Shown: positions 1 through 6,860 of the stretch, piece by piece
Layout: each line of letters opens with the position of its first letter
Numbering within the stretch: position 1 is the first letter of the stretch
Translations under genes and position numbers: made by a program
Assembly: GCA_017475785.1 (NCBI GenBank)
Contig: JAFVEX010000056.1
Span: 1 to 17,882 of the forward strand
Source of the DNA: Eubacterium sp.
GTDB lineage: Bacteria; Bacillota_A; Clostridia; Lachnospirales; Lachnospiraceae
Direction of reading: 5' to 3'
DNA: 17,882 nt
The notes under the pieces: model-generated
Told to the model about the DNA's origin: nothing
The model's database searches: none
The model's input: the letters and a program-made list of their open reading frames with translations, nothing else

Positions 1-12
1 AAATTCACACTT

Positions 13-82
13 TAGATGATGTTGGTGCGCGGGCTAAGAGTCTCGCTCTTTGACGAATAGGCCGCACACCTACATCATCTTA
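13..82. repeat. Long imperfect inverted repeat downstream of the chelatase gene
   Basis: Arms 14-32 and 62-80 are complementary over 19 bases with two mismatches, around a loop of about 29 bases. The structure lies about 100 bases beyond the stop codon of the tandem chelatase gene. No T-run follows in either direction, so it is not a classical terminator. It could be a structured 3' region, part of a mobile repeat, or belong to a gene left of the window. A second weak hairpin (about 130-165, arms around TGTCGG/CCGACA) sits closer to the stop codon. Confidence 0.5.
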
Positions 83-176
83 GTGCGAAGTTCGATGGCA
101 TTTCCCGTGGAGTGTACAGAGAATATCATTGTCGGAGTGCGTATATAAAAAACACACGATCCCGACAAACTTCTAT

Positions 177-2114
177 TTATGCCTCAATCGCAGCTTTTGC
201 GTGTGCCACGTAAATCTGCTGGATCTCGCTGACCTGGCCGAGTCCCTGAAGCACCGGGACAACCTCATAGCCTGCTCCTTCGAGCACGGTCTTCCAGGAA
301 TCTTCCTCGTCGCCTGCCATGTCGTTGTTCGCGTGGTCGCCTGCGACAACCATCAGCGGGCGAAGCACAACGCGCTTGTAGCCCTTTCCGTCGATTGCGG
401 CCATGACGTCCTCGAGGGACGGCTCTGCCTCAACAGTGCCGATGTAATAGTTGGCCTTGTCAAGGCCCGCGAGTGTCTCCTGCATCTTCGCGTAGACACC
501 GTTGGATTCTGCCTCTGTTCCGTGTCCCATGAAGACGATTGCGGTCTCGCCGTCGTCATAGGAAGCTGTGCGATCCACGATGGCGTTCGCGACTGCTTCA
601 AAGTCGGAATCGTCGGTCAGCAGCGGATCGGAAAGCACGAGCTTGTCAAACTTATCTGTGTAGTTTTCAAGCGCGTCCCTGAGGTCTGTGTACTCAAATC
701 CGTTCATCAGGTGGGTCGGCTGCACGATCAGCTCTTTGATGCCGTCTTCCACAGCGCGGTCCAGCGCCTCTGTGACGTTATCGATCTTCACGCCTGATGC
801 CTCTGCGATGCGCTCGATGACCAGGTCTGCCGTAAACGCGCGGCGCACCTGATATTCCGGGAAGGACTCGCGAAGCGCGTTCTCTATTCCGCCGATCGTG
901 ATGTTACGGCTGTTGTCAAAGGTTGTTCCAAAGCTGACTGCCAGGATCGCCTTATCAGAATTCACTTCGGAGACGGTATCAACAGCCACATTCTTGTCAA
1001 CAGATGCCCCTGCCGCTTCGATCGCCGCCGCGGCGTGCTTTACGTAAAGGCTCTGAATGTCATAATTCTGTCCGAGGCCTTCCAGAACGCAGGTCACTTC
1101 ATATCCTGCAGCCTCCAGCTGTGTCTTCCAGGAATCTTCCTCGTCGCCTGCCATATCGTTGTTCGCGTGGTCACCCGCAACGACCATCAGAGGAGAAAGG
1201 ACGACTTTCTTGTAGCCCTTACCGTCGATCGCCGCCATGACATCCTCGAGCGACGGCTCCGCCTCAACCGTGCCAATATAGTAATTTTCTTTTCCAAGTC
1301 CGGTCAAAGTCTCCTGCATCTTCGCATAGACGCCGTTGGATTCTGCCTCTGTTCCGTGTCCCATAAAGACGATCGCGGTCTCGCCGTCGTCATAGGAAGC
1401 AGTTTTGTCCACGATTGCGTTTGCGACTGCCTCAAAATCGGAATCATCCGTCAGAAGCGGATCAGAAAGGACGATGGTATCAATCTTATCCTCGTACTCC
1501 TTCAGCGCCTCTGAGAGGTCTGTGTACTCAAATCCGCTCATCAGGTGGGTCGGCTGTACGACCAGCGTCTTGATGCCGTCTTCCACAGCGCGGTCCAGCG
1601 CCTCTGTGACGTTGTCGATCTTCACACCGGAGGCTTCCTCGATCCGCTCGATGACCAGATCTGCCGTAAATGCGCGGCGGACCTTGAAGTTCGGATACGC
1701 CTCGCGCAGCGCGTTCTCGATACCGCCGATTGTAATTGTGCGGCTGTTGTCAAAGGTTGTTCCAAAGCTGACCACCAGAAGTTCCTGATCGGAAGCAGCT
1801 GCTTCGCCCTCGGCCGTGTCAGCCGGCGCCTCTGCGTCTTCTGCCGCCTCGGAGACTGCCTCTGCAGCGTCAGACGCTGCTTCTGCCGCCTCGGAAACTG
1901 CTTCTTCTGCAGCGTCCGCCGCTTCGGAAACCGCCTCTTCTGCCGCGTCCGCTGCCTCGGAAACTGCCTCTTCTGCAGCATCCGCCGCTTCGCTTACTGC
2001 AGAAGCCGCCTCGCTCGCCGCCGACTCCGCCGCGTTTTCCGCAGCGCCGCAGCCGGTGAACAATGCCGCGCCCAGAGCAACACTCATCAAAATCGCAAAC
2101 ATCTTCTTTTTCAT
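177..2114 (-). CDS. Lipoprotein with two tandem CbiK-type (sirohydrochlorin cobaltochelatase) domains
   Basis: Predicted 645-residue exported protein. A lysine-rich start and hydrophobic stretch end in a lipobox-like LFTGC, with Cys22 as the likely lipidation site. Residues about 26-105 are an Ala/Glu/Ser stalk containing three exact 11-residue units of the type SEAADAAEEAV. Two CbiK-like domains follow, about 110-368 and 388-645, offset by 278 residues and very similar to each other. CbiK inserts cobalt into sirohydrochlorin in anaerobic B12 synthesis, using two histidines (145 and 207 in the Salmonella enzyme). Here each domain has the pair: His253 in MGHGT and His316 in AGDHANND, then His531 and His594, each 63 apart. 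A normal CbiK is one cytoplasmic domain of about 260 residues, so export and duplication are both unusual. The start is supported by AGGAGG at 2121-2126. A cobalamin riboswitch lies upstream, so expression is probably repressed by B12. Extracellular metal or tetrapyrrole handling is inference. Confidence 0.88.
   Translation of the reverse strand: MKKKMFAILMSVALGAALFTGCGAAENAAESAASEAASAVSEAADAAEEAVSEAADAAEEAVSEAADAAEEAVSEAAEAASDAAEAVSEAAEDAEAPADTAEGEAAASDQELLVVSFGTTFDNSRTITIGGIENALREAYPNFKVRRAFTADLVIERIEEASGVKIDNVTEALDRAVEDGIKTLVVQPTHLMSGFEYTDLSEALKEYEDKIDTIVLSDPLLTDDSDFEAVANAIVDKTASYDDGETAIVFMGHGTEAESNGVYAKMQETLTGLGKENYYIGTVEAEPSLEDVMAAIDGKGYKKVVLSPLMVVAGDHANNDMAGDEEDSWKTQLEAAGYEVTCVLEGLGQNYDIQSLYVKHAAAAIEAAGASVDKNVAVDTVSEVNSDKAILAVSFGTTFDNSRNITIGGIENALRESFPEYQVRRAFTADLVIERIAEASGVKIDNVTEALDRAVEDGIKELIVQPTHLMNGFEYTDLRDALENYTDKFDKLVLSDPLLTDDSDFEAVANAIVDRTASYDDGETAIVFMGHGTEAESNGVYAKMQETLAGLDKANYYIGTVEAEPSLEDVMAAIDGKGYKRVVLRPLMVVAGDHANNDMAGDEEDSWKTVLEGAGYEVVPVLQGLGQVSEIQQIYVAHAKAAIEA
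1838..1994 (-). repeat. 33-bp tandem repeats encoding the Ala/Glu/Ser stalk
   Basis: This part of the lipoprotein gene encodes repeated SEAADAAEEAV units (residues 41-51, 52-62, 63-73) and then degenerate copies to about residue 92. An 11-residue period rich in Ala and Glu is compatible with a long helix or coiled coil that would hold the chelatase domains away from the membrane. Copy number is probably variable between strains; that is inference. Confidence 0.75.
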
Positions 2115-2127
2115 CTTGTTCCTCCTG

Positions 2128-2170
2128 TAAAAAATATTACGCGGATCAAACCGGACATCCGATTTGATCC
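2128..2170 (-). terminator. Possible attenuator hairpin just ahead of the chelatase gene
   Basis: Read on the minus strand, GGATCAAATCGG (ending at 2159) pairs with CCGGTTTGATCC (2143-2154), giving an 11-12 bp stem with a very small loop. A GCGTAATATTTTTT tail follows, before the AGGAGG ribosome binding site. The stem plus T-run resembles an intrinsic terminator, although the tail starts a few bases after the stem. It could be the regulated element of the riboswitch leader, but it lies more than 450 bases from the aptamer core. Confidence 0.45.
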
Positions 2171-2320
2171 TCCCTCTTCACCGGTTTTTTGTCCTTCAGA
2201 AGCTTTCATTTCTGCAACATTTTGCGCACTCTTCGCGCGCGATCGGAATCGCAAAGCGATCTTTCTTGCCGCGAGCTGCGCATCCGCCGGAGGCTTCCCC
2301 ATCCCCTCACTCATGAGGGG

Positions 2321-2374
2321 CGCTGATCCTCCAGTGGACGATCGCTTAGCGCCGACCGAAGTGAAATGAAGAAA
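2321..2374. repeat. Dispersed palindromic repeat, copy 1
   Basis: A palindrome centred on TCCAGTGGA, with outer arms CGCTGATC and GATCGCTTAGCG, is followed by CCGACCGAAGTGAAATGAAG. The second half recurs with one mismatch in 23 bases at 15129-15151, and a more divergent relative occurs at 10872-10927. A separate small hairpin (CCCCTCA/TGAGGGG, 2303-2320) lies next to it. This looks like a REP/BIME-style intergenic repeat. It sits inside the chelatase leader, between riboswitch and start codon. Two overlapping small open frames here (2346-2573 and 2111-2485) are not convincing genes. Confidence 0.65.
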
Positions 2375-2580
2375 GCTGCGTACCCTGCCGCAGAGCAAGT
2401 ACTTCCTCCCATACAAAAACCGGCTGCCGCAAAGCAACCGGGTCAGTGTCTTTAGAAACCGCAGACATCCCCTCCGACTGCGCATTTTCCTGAAGAAATT
2501 TTCCCAAAGAAAAATGCCGCCTTCGAAAGTCCGCTGATATCTTTCCTTCGATACTGCCAGTTACTCGTGGCATACCTCAA

Positions 2581-2602
2581 GCATTCCGGCCAGGCCGGAA
2601 TC
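2581..2602. repeat. Short perfect palindrome after the riboswitch aptamer
   Basis: ATTCCGGCC and GGCCGGAAT face each other with one base between them at about 2583-2601. This is immediately 3' of the riboswitch core in the transcribed (minus) direction. No T-run follows. It may form part of the expression platform or be incidental. Confidence 0.35.
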
Positions 2603-2619
2603 TATGAAGTCTGTATCAC

Positions 2620-2951
2620 AGTCAGGCAGGTCTCCTGGCTCGCGGATCCGGAATGTCTTCACATCCCGCGCCGCCCTGCTCCTTCCCGCGCGGCTTCTGC
2701 TGAAATGTCTTCCGGTAATTATTCTGGCAATCACAGGACACGCCGTCTAGGCCGTATCCTTGGCAATGACCTAAGATCATATAAGCTTATCCAGAATCCT
2801 CACCGCCGCATTCCCGCCGCGCAGTGGATCCGCAGAGCGTCTCACCGCATACAGTGACGAGTTCGCACAGGCCTCTCACCTGTTTCCCTTTTCACCGGAT
2901 CTGCCCTGGCTTCGCTCCTTGGCGACTACAGGTCAATCCGGCACCTGCTGC
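2620..2951 (-). promoter_or_regulatory. Cobalamin (B12) riboswitch, unusually long
   Basis: On the minus strand the conserved elements occur in the expected order. A 5' CAGGTGC is at about 2944-2950. GGTGAAAAGGGAAACAGGTG is at about 2878-2897. CACTGTA is at 2850-2856, and GAGCCAGGAGACCTGCC (the B12 box) at 2625-2641. These are hallmarks of the cobalamin riboswitch family. A matching promoter ends just upstream, giving a predicted transcript start near 2955. The segment between CACTGTA and the B12 box is about 200 nt, longer than I expect for this family, and contains further pairing segments (ATTCTGG/CCAGAAT, GGATACG/CGTGTCC). The element precedes the chelatase lipoprotein gene and is expected to lower its expression when B12 is plentiful. 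Confidence 0.92.
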
Positions 2952-2961
2952 TCTATATTAA

Positions 2962-2990
2962 ACTGTACCATAGCAGTTTCTCTATTTCAA
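2962..2990 (-). promoter_or_regulatory. Sigma-A type promoter for the riboswitch and chelatase transcript
   Basis: Minus-strand TTGAAA (2985-2990) and TACAGT (2962-2967) are separated by exactly 17 bases. The predicted start near 2955 falls right at the 5' edge of the riboswitch aptamer, which supports the assignment. Confidence 0.65.
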
Positions 2991-3008
2991 TGTACTTTCA
3001 TGCTTTCC

Positions 3009-3299
3009 TTAGGCTGTTTGCGCCTGTGCCTCCGCCTGCTCCGCGAACCGGCGGGTCTGATTTGCCTGTATGATCCAGTCAATGATCACATCATAATTAC
3101 CGGGATGATGCGGAAATGTGCAGGCAGAGCAGTCCTTGATGGTCTTTCCTTTATCCTCCAGATAAAACGGCTTGCCCGGGCAGCTTGCCTCCAGATAAAA
3201 CGGGCAGTAGCAGAAAAGGCAGTTCAGATCCTTGACGCCTTTGTGACAGGGGTAAAATTCACAGGCCTTATTTGAGAAAAAACGATAGGAATGTTCCAT
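3009..3299 (-). CDS. Cysteine-rich small protein (PF04071-like), putative metal-binding
   Basis: A 96-residue protein with eight cysteines in the first 60 residues (13, 18, 27, 30, 32, 40, 57, 60) plus His19 and His64-65, arranged as CEFYPCH, CLFCYC and CSACTFPHH. This matches my memory of the Cysteine-rich small domain family, which is often found near cobalamin biosynthesis genes in anaerobes. The pattern suggests a metal or Fe-S binding site, but no reaction is known to me. The C-terminal 20 residues are Ala/Gln/Glu rich and helical in character. The start is supported by AAGGAG at about 3309-3314. The gene stops just upstream of the B12 riboswitch promoter, so it is not under that switch, and it is divergent from the AraC-type gene. 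Confidence 0.8.
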   Translation of the reverse strand: MEHSYRFFSNKACEFYPCHKGVKDLNCLFCYCPFYLEASCPGKPFYLEDKGKTIKDCSACTFPHHPGNYDVIIDWIIQANQTRRFAEQAEAQAQTA

Positions 3300-3362
3300 G
3301 ACGTACTCCTTATCCGAATGCCATATGATGATTCAGCAAAAAACAATCAGCAAAAACAGCGC

Positions 3363-3391
3363 TTGCAATTTCACTTATTTCTGTATATTAT
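3363..3391 (+). promoter_or_regulatory. Candidate promoter for the AraC-type regulator
   Basis: TTGCAA (3363-3368) and TATTAT (3386-3391) are 17 bases apart in an AT-rich divergent intergenic region. An overlapping TATAAT lies at 3389-3394. The leader to the ATG at 3489 would be about 90 bases. Confidence 0.45.
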
Positions 3392-3488
3392 AATACCATC
3401 ATATTTCATGGTTTTCTATAATATAATAATCTGTTTTATAACACTATACCTCCAATTTGTTGCTTTATGCACACGAAAGGATCCAGCC

Positions 3489-4412
3489 ATGGCAATTTCT
3501 ACCTGTTCTAATAAAGTCAATCTTCAGGGACGCGAGCTGTCTGAACATGGAACCACCGCGTTTCCGGTGGGGTGCTACTATGACAATCTGGAGGCAGAAG
3601 CGACGCCCTGGCACTGGCATACAGAGCTGGAAGCTGTCGTGGTGGCTTCTGGAGAGATCTGTCTGGCGGTCGGCGAGGAAAAGCATATCATCCGCCAAGG
3701 GGAAGGATTTTTCATCAACGAAAACATTCTGCACGCGGCGTGGGCATCCCGGCCCGGCGCCTGCCGTCTGCATTCGCTTGTCTTTCATCCGCGCCTGGTC
3801 GGCGGCGGAATCGACAGCATCTACTGGCAGCATTACATATATCCGCTCCTCTCGCATCCGGCTTGCCGCTTCCTGACGCTTTCAGCGGCTTCGGGTGAGG
3901 AATGGCAGATTCTGGCAATTGACGCGATCGAGAAGGCATGGGCGCAGTGTGCCAAAGAGCCGCCCGGCTATGAATTTGCGGTGCGGAGTGCCCTGTCAGA
4001 CCTGATTTTTCAGCTGCAGAGCAACCTGCCCGCCGCTGCGCCGCCCGTACTCTCCGCAAAAGCAATGCGTGATGAGAGCCGGATCAAGCTGATGCTTCAG
4101 TTTATACAGAAGAACTACTCTGAGGAGATCAGCAACGCTGAGATTGCCGCGTCTGCCGGCATCAGCGAGAGCGAATGCCTCCGCTGCTTTCACACGACGC
4201 TGGGAACGACGCCGATTCAGTATGTCCGGCAGTTCCGCCTGCAGGAGGCCGCGCGCATGCTGTCTTCCACGAACAAAAAAATAGCTGAGATCGGAATCGC
4301 CTGCGGATTCCGGAACATCAGCTATTTTACAAAAACATTTCGTGAGCAGCGCGGCTGCACGCCCGGCGAATACCGGAGGCAGGAGCGGGTTTCCGGTTCG
4401 TCTCTCTACTGA
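3489..4412 (+). CDS. AraC-family transcriptional regulator with N-terminal cupin sensor domain
   Basis: A 307-residue regulator. Residues about 20-100 form a cupin-like sensor domain (HWHTELEAVV, then GEGFFINENILHA). Residues about 195-297 form the AraC/XylS double helix-turn-helix, with the second helix pair recognisable as IAEIGIACGFRNISYFTKTF followed by the typical GCTPGEYR end. The frame is open further upstream to 3291, but ATG at 3489 is preferred. It has GAAAGGA seven bases upstream, and the upstream stretch encodes an untypical hydrophobic segment that also contains the promoter. The gene is divergent from the cysteine-rich protein. Its 3' end overlaps the end of the convergent MarR-type gene by 7 bases. 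Ligand and targets cannot be told from the sequence. Confidence 0.9.
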   Translation: MAISTCSNKVNLQGRELSEHGTTAFPVGCYYDNLEAEATPWHWHTELEAVVVASGEICLAVGEEKHIIRQGEGFFINENILHAAWASRPGACRLHSLVFHPRLVGGGIDSIYWQHYIYPLLSHPACRFLTLSAASGEEWQILAIDAIEKAWAQCAKEPPGYEFAVRSALSDLIFQLQSNLPAAAPPVLSAKAMRDESRIKLMLQFIQKNYSEEISNAEIAASAGISESECLRCFHTTLGTTPIQYVRQFRLQEAARMLSSTNKKIAEIGIACGFRNISYFTKTFREQRGCTPGEYRRQERVSGSSLY

Positions 4413-4870
4413 TCCCTGCCTCTCTTTTTGTAGGCGGGAACCTCCTCCATCAGCTCCGTGGTCATTACTTCGAGCGCGCGGTTCAGCGCGGCAAGCTCGT
4501 CCGGAGCCAGCCGCTCCTCCAGCCTGCTCCAGACCGTGTGCTCGTACTTGCTGCTGATATTAAAATAATCCAGATACTTCTGCGTGGGGCGCAGATAGCA
4601 CTCGCGCTTGTCGCGGTCGGAGCGAATCCGCTCCAGATATCCCTTTTTCACCAGATTGTTGACCTTGTAGGCCGCATTTGGCGGGGAGATGTTGATAAAC
4701 GACGCAAATTCATTGACCGTGGGCATCTCCATCGCGTGGATCACCTCCATGCAGAAGGTCTCCACCGTCGTAAGTGTCGCCTCGCGGTTGCTGAATCTCC
4801 CGAATACCTCCCGGTAAAAATGCATCTTAAACTTTGTGTAGACTTCCTCGAATGCCTCAGTGACGTTCAC
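4406..4870 (-). CDS. MarR-family regulator at the end of the fatty acid operon (FabT-like position)
   Basis: A 154-residue MarR-type regulator starting at GTG (4868-4870), with AGGCAGGGAGA just upstream. The winged helix lies at about residues 45-97: MPTVNEFASFINISPPNAAY for the helix-turn-helix, then KKGYLERIRSDRDKRECYL for the recognition end and wing. Flanking helices would form the dimer interface. In streptococci the MarR protein FabT represses a fab cluster and is its first gene. Here the regulator is the last gene, 115 bases after fabZ, with its own strong promoter. A role in fatty acid control is inferred from location only. Confidence 0.85.
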   Translation of the reverse strand: MNVTEAFEEVYTKFKMHFYREVFGRFSNREATLTTVETFCMEVIHAMEMPTVNEFASFINISPPNAAYKVNNLVKKGYLERIRSDRDKRECYLRPTQKYLDYFNISSKYEHTVWSRLEERLAPDELAALNRALEVMTTELMEEVPAYKKRGRDQ

Positions 4871-4886
4871 GAATCTCTCCCTGCCT

Positions 4887-4918
4887 TTATATAAAATGAT
4901 CTGGCCGTCCGATATAAA
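4887..4918. promoter_or_regulatory. AT-rich inverted repeat between marR promoter and start, candidate operator
   Basis: TTTATAT (4887-4893) and ATATAAA (4912-4918) form 7-bp arms around 18 bases, placed just after the predicted marR transcription start. The position suits MarR autorepression. The spacer is longer than usual for a single MarR site, so this is tentative. Confidence 0.3.
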
Positions 4919-4920
4919 AC

Positions 4921-4949
4921 ATTTTAAGCAAGGCTGGTACAGATGTCAA
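4921..4949 (-). promoter_or_regulatory. Near-consensus promoter for the MarR-type gene
   Basis: Minus-strand TTGACA (4944-4949) and TAAAAT (4921-4926) are separated by 17 bases, one base short of a full consensus match. The regulator can therefore be transcribed independently of the fab operon. Confidence 0.75.
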
Positions 4950-4985
4950 AGATGTTTTCATCCGGAGGGAAATTCCGCGCCGGCA

Positions 4986-5411
4986 TCAGGATATCGCGAA
5001 CGTAAGTTCACATGTCACGGCCGTTTTTCCGTCTACAGAAGCCTCTGCCTTTCCTTTTCCCACCGGACCCTTCCGGGATATGATCTCACAGTGCAGATCC
5101 AGCACGTCTCCGGGGACAACCTGTCTTCGGAAGCGGGCATTCCGGATCCCGCCGAACAGCACCGTTTTTCCTGCGTTCTCCTCCTCTGTCAGGAGGGCTA
5201 CCGCCCCTGTCTGCGCGAGCGCTTCGATCACGAGGACACCCGGCATAATATGCTGCCCTGGAAAATGGCCGCAGAACTGCTGCTCATTGGCGGAAACACA
5301 TTTTCTTCCGTCCGCGGACACGCCCGGCTCACACGCCGTGATTCTGTCCACCAGCAAAAACGGATAGCGGTGCGGCAGGATCTGTTCTATTTCATTTGAA
5401 TTCAGCTGCAT
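4986..5411 (-). CDS. fabZ: 3-hydroxyacyl-ACP dehydratase FabZ
   Basis: A 141-residue hot-dog fold dehydratase that removes water from 3-hydroxyacyl-ACP to give trans-2-enoyl-ACP. The N-terminal ILPHRYPFLLVDRI is the family signature. The catalytic pair is visible as His49 in GHFPG and Glu63 in PGVLVIEALAQ. Length matches the family. The start ATG at 5411 follows a G-rich run (about 5421-5427) that forms the ribosome binding site and borders the tandem copies of the fabF 3' end. It is the last enzyme gene of the operon. No second dehydratase/isomerase (FabA, FabM or FabN type) is in the window, so the route to unsaturated acids is not visible here. Confidence 0.95.
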   Translation of the reverse strand: MQLNSNEIEQILPHRYPFLLVDRITACEPGVSADGRKCVSANEQQFCGHFPGQHIMPGVLVIEALAQTGAVALLTEEENAGKTVLFGGIRNARFRRQVVPGDVLDLHCEIISRKGPVGKGKAEASVDGKTAVTCELTFAIS

Positions 5412-5426
5412 GGTGTTTTCCCCCCC

Positions 5427-5565
5427 GGTTATTTCGATTCTTCAAACTGCGTGATGATTCCGCTGAATTACTTCGATTCTTCAAGCTGCCTGATGATTCC
5501 TCTGGTTACTTCGATTCTTCAAGCTGCCTGTTGATCCCCCGGATTACTTCGATTCTTCAAGCTGG
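5427..5565 (-). repeat. Tandem duplications of the fabF 3' end (38-39 bp units)
   Basis: Four units anchored on TCGATTCTTCAA begin at 5434, 5473, 5511 and 5549 on the plus strand. The one at 5549 is the true end of fabF (QLEESK plus stop). The other three are near copies after the stop codon, each still containing the equivalent of the stop codon. They fill most of the fabF-fabZ gap of 132 bases. Confidence 0.9.
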
Positions 5566-6809
5566 CGGAATACCAGCGTCACATTATGTCCTCCAAACCC
5601 GAATGAATTTGAAAGCGCTGTTCTGACAGGATATGCGTACCCCTGATTCGGAACTACGTCGAGATCACAGGCGGGATCCTTCTCCCGGTAGTTGATGGTC
5701 GGCGGCAGATACTGATGGCGGATTGCCAGAATCGTGAGAATCGCCTCCACAGCCGCGCTGGCTCCTAGCAGATGGCCTGTCATCGATTTTGTGGAGCTTA
5801 CCTTCAGCTTCTCTGTGTGTTTTGCAAATACACGATGGATCGCGGCCGCCTCACAGCTGTCGTTCATCTGTGTCGATGTCCCATGCGCATTGATATAATC
5901 CACGGATTCCGGCGGGATGTCCGCGTCGCGCAGCGCCTGCTGCATGCATGCGGCGGCACCTGTCCCGTCAGGCATCGGCGCCGTCATGTGATACGCGTCA
6001 CAGCTTGTTCCGAAGCCCGCGACCTCCGCGTAGATCTTTGCGCCGCGTTTCTTCGCGTGCGTCAGCGATTCCAGCACCAGGGCGCCGGCTCCCTCTCCCA
6101 TGACAAACCCGCTGCGCGCCCTGTCAAACGGAATGGACGCGCGGGCGGGATCCTGCTCTGCCGTCAGTGCCTTCAGTGTCGTAAATCCCCCCATTGCCAG
6201 CGGCGTCAGCGCCGCTTCGGCGCCGCCCGCCAGCATCAGATCCGCATAGCCGTCGGAAATCATGCGGTAAGCGTCTCCAATCGCGTTTCCGGCGCTGGCG
6301 CAGGCAGTTACCGTGCTGACACATGTCCCGTGAAGACCGTAGCGGATCGCGATGTGCGCTGCGCCCATGTTTGAGATCGTCTTCGGAATAAAGAACGGCG
6401 ACACGCGGTCAAAGCCTTTTTCCACGCCGCGCATCTGCTCCTCCTCGATCGTCCGGAGGCCGCCGATTCCACTTGCCATCATGCAGCCCCACCGGATTCT
6501 CTCTTCAAAGGGCAAATCCGCAGGCGGTTCTTCAATTCCCGCGTCCCGCATCGCCTGAACCGCAGCCGCGACCGCGTATACCGCGTACCGGTCCATCCGC
6601 CGCAAATCCTTTCCGTCCATGTACAGAGAACTGTCCAGGCCGCGCACCTCTCCCGCAAGCTTCACCTTGCGGTCTGCCGTGTCATAGCGGGTGATCTGGC
6701 CGATCCCGCAGCGGGCGTCCAGCACAGACTGCCACATCGCCTCCGCGGTATTTCCAATCGGAGAAACACCTCCCAGCCCTGTCACCACAACTGTTTCTTT
6801 CTGTTTCAT
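5544..6809 (-). CDS. fabF: Beta-ketoacyl-ACP synthase II FabF
   Basis: A 421-residue thiolase-fold condensing enzyme that extends acyl-ACP with malonyl-ACP. The Cys-His-His triad is visible: Cys170 in TACASAGNAIGDA, His309 in NAHGTST and His346 in MTGHLLGA. The C-terminal GFGGHN motif is also present. Length is typical for FabF (about 410-420). The start at 6809 follows AGGAGAGAAATT. The only elongating condensing enzyme in the window is this one; FabH makes the first condensation. The last codons (QLEESK) are duplicated downstream as noncoding repeats. Confidence 0.97.
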   Translation of the reverse strand: MKQKETVVVTGLGGVSPIGNTAEAMWQSVLDARCGIGQITRYDTADRKVKLAGEVRGLDSSLYMDGKDLRRMDRYAVYAVAAAVQAMRDAGIEEPPADLPFEERIRWGCMMASGIGGLRTIEEEQMRGVEKGFDRVSPFFIPKTISNMGAAHIAIRYGLHGTCVSTVTACASAGNAIGDAYRMISDGYADLMLAGGAEAALTPLAMGGFTTLKALTAEQDPARASIPFDRARSGFVMGEGAGALVLESLTHAKKRGAKIYAEVAGFGTSCDAYHMTAPMPDGTGAAACMQQALRDADIPPESVDYINAHGTSTQMNDSCEAAAIHRVFAKHTEKLKVSSTKSMTGHLLGASAAVEAILTILAIRHQYLPPTINYREKDPACDLDVVPNQGYAYPVRTALSNSFGFGGHNVTLVFRQLEESK

Positions 6810-6860
6810 AATTTCTCTCCTGTCAGGAAGCTCCCAGACTGTGTCACCGGCACATTTTCA

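Noticed and set aside
1545..2369. Long plus-strand open frame opposite the chelatase lipoprotein gene
   Set aside because: It is antisense to a gene with clear signal peptide, domains and ribosome binding site; its composition is that expected from the complement of an Ala/Glu repeat, with no recognisable domain.
2346..2573. Minus-strand 75-codon open frame (and an overlapping one at 2111-2485) in the riboswitch leader
   Set aside because: They end in or run through dispersed repeats, lack a good ribosome binding site and resemble no family. The region is better read as leader RNA.
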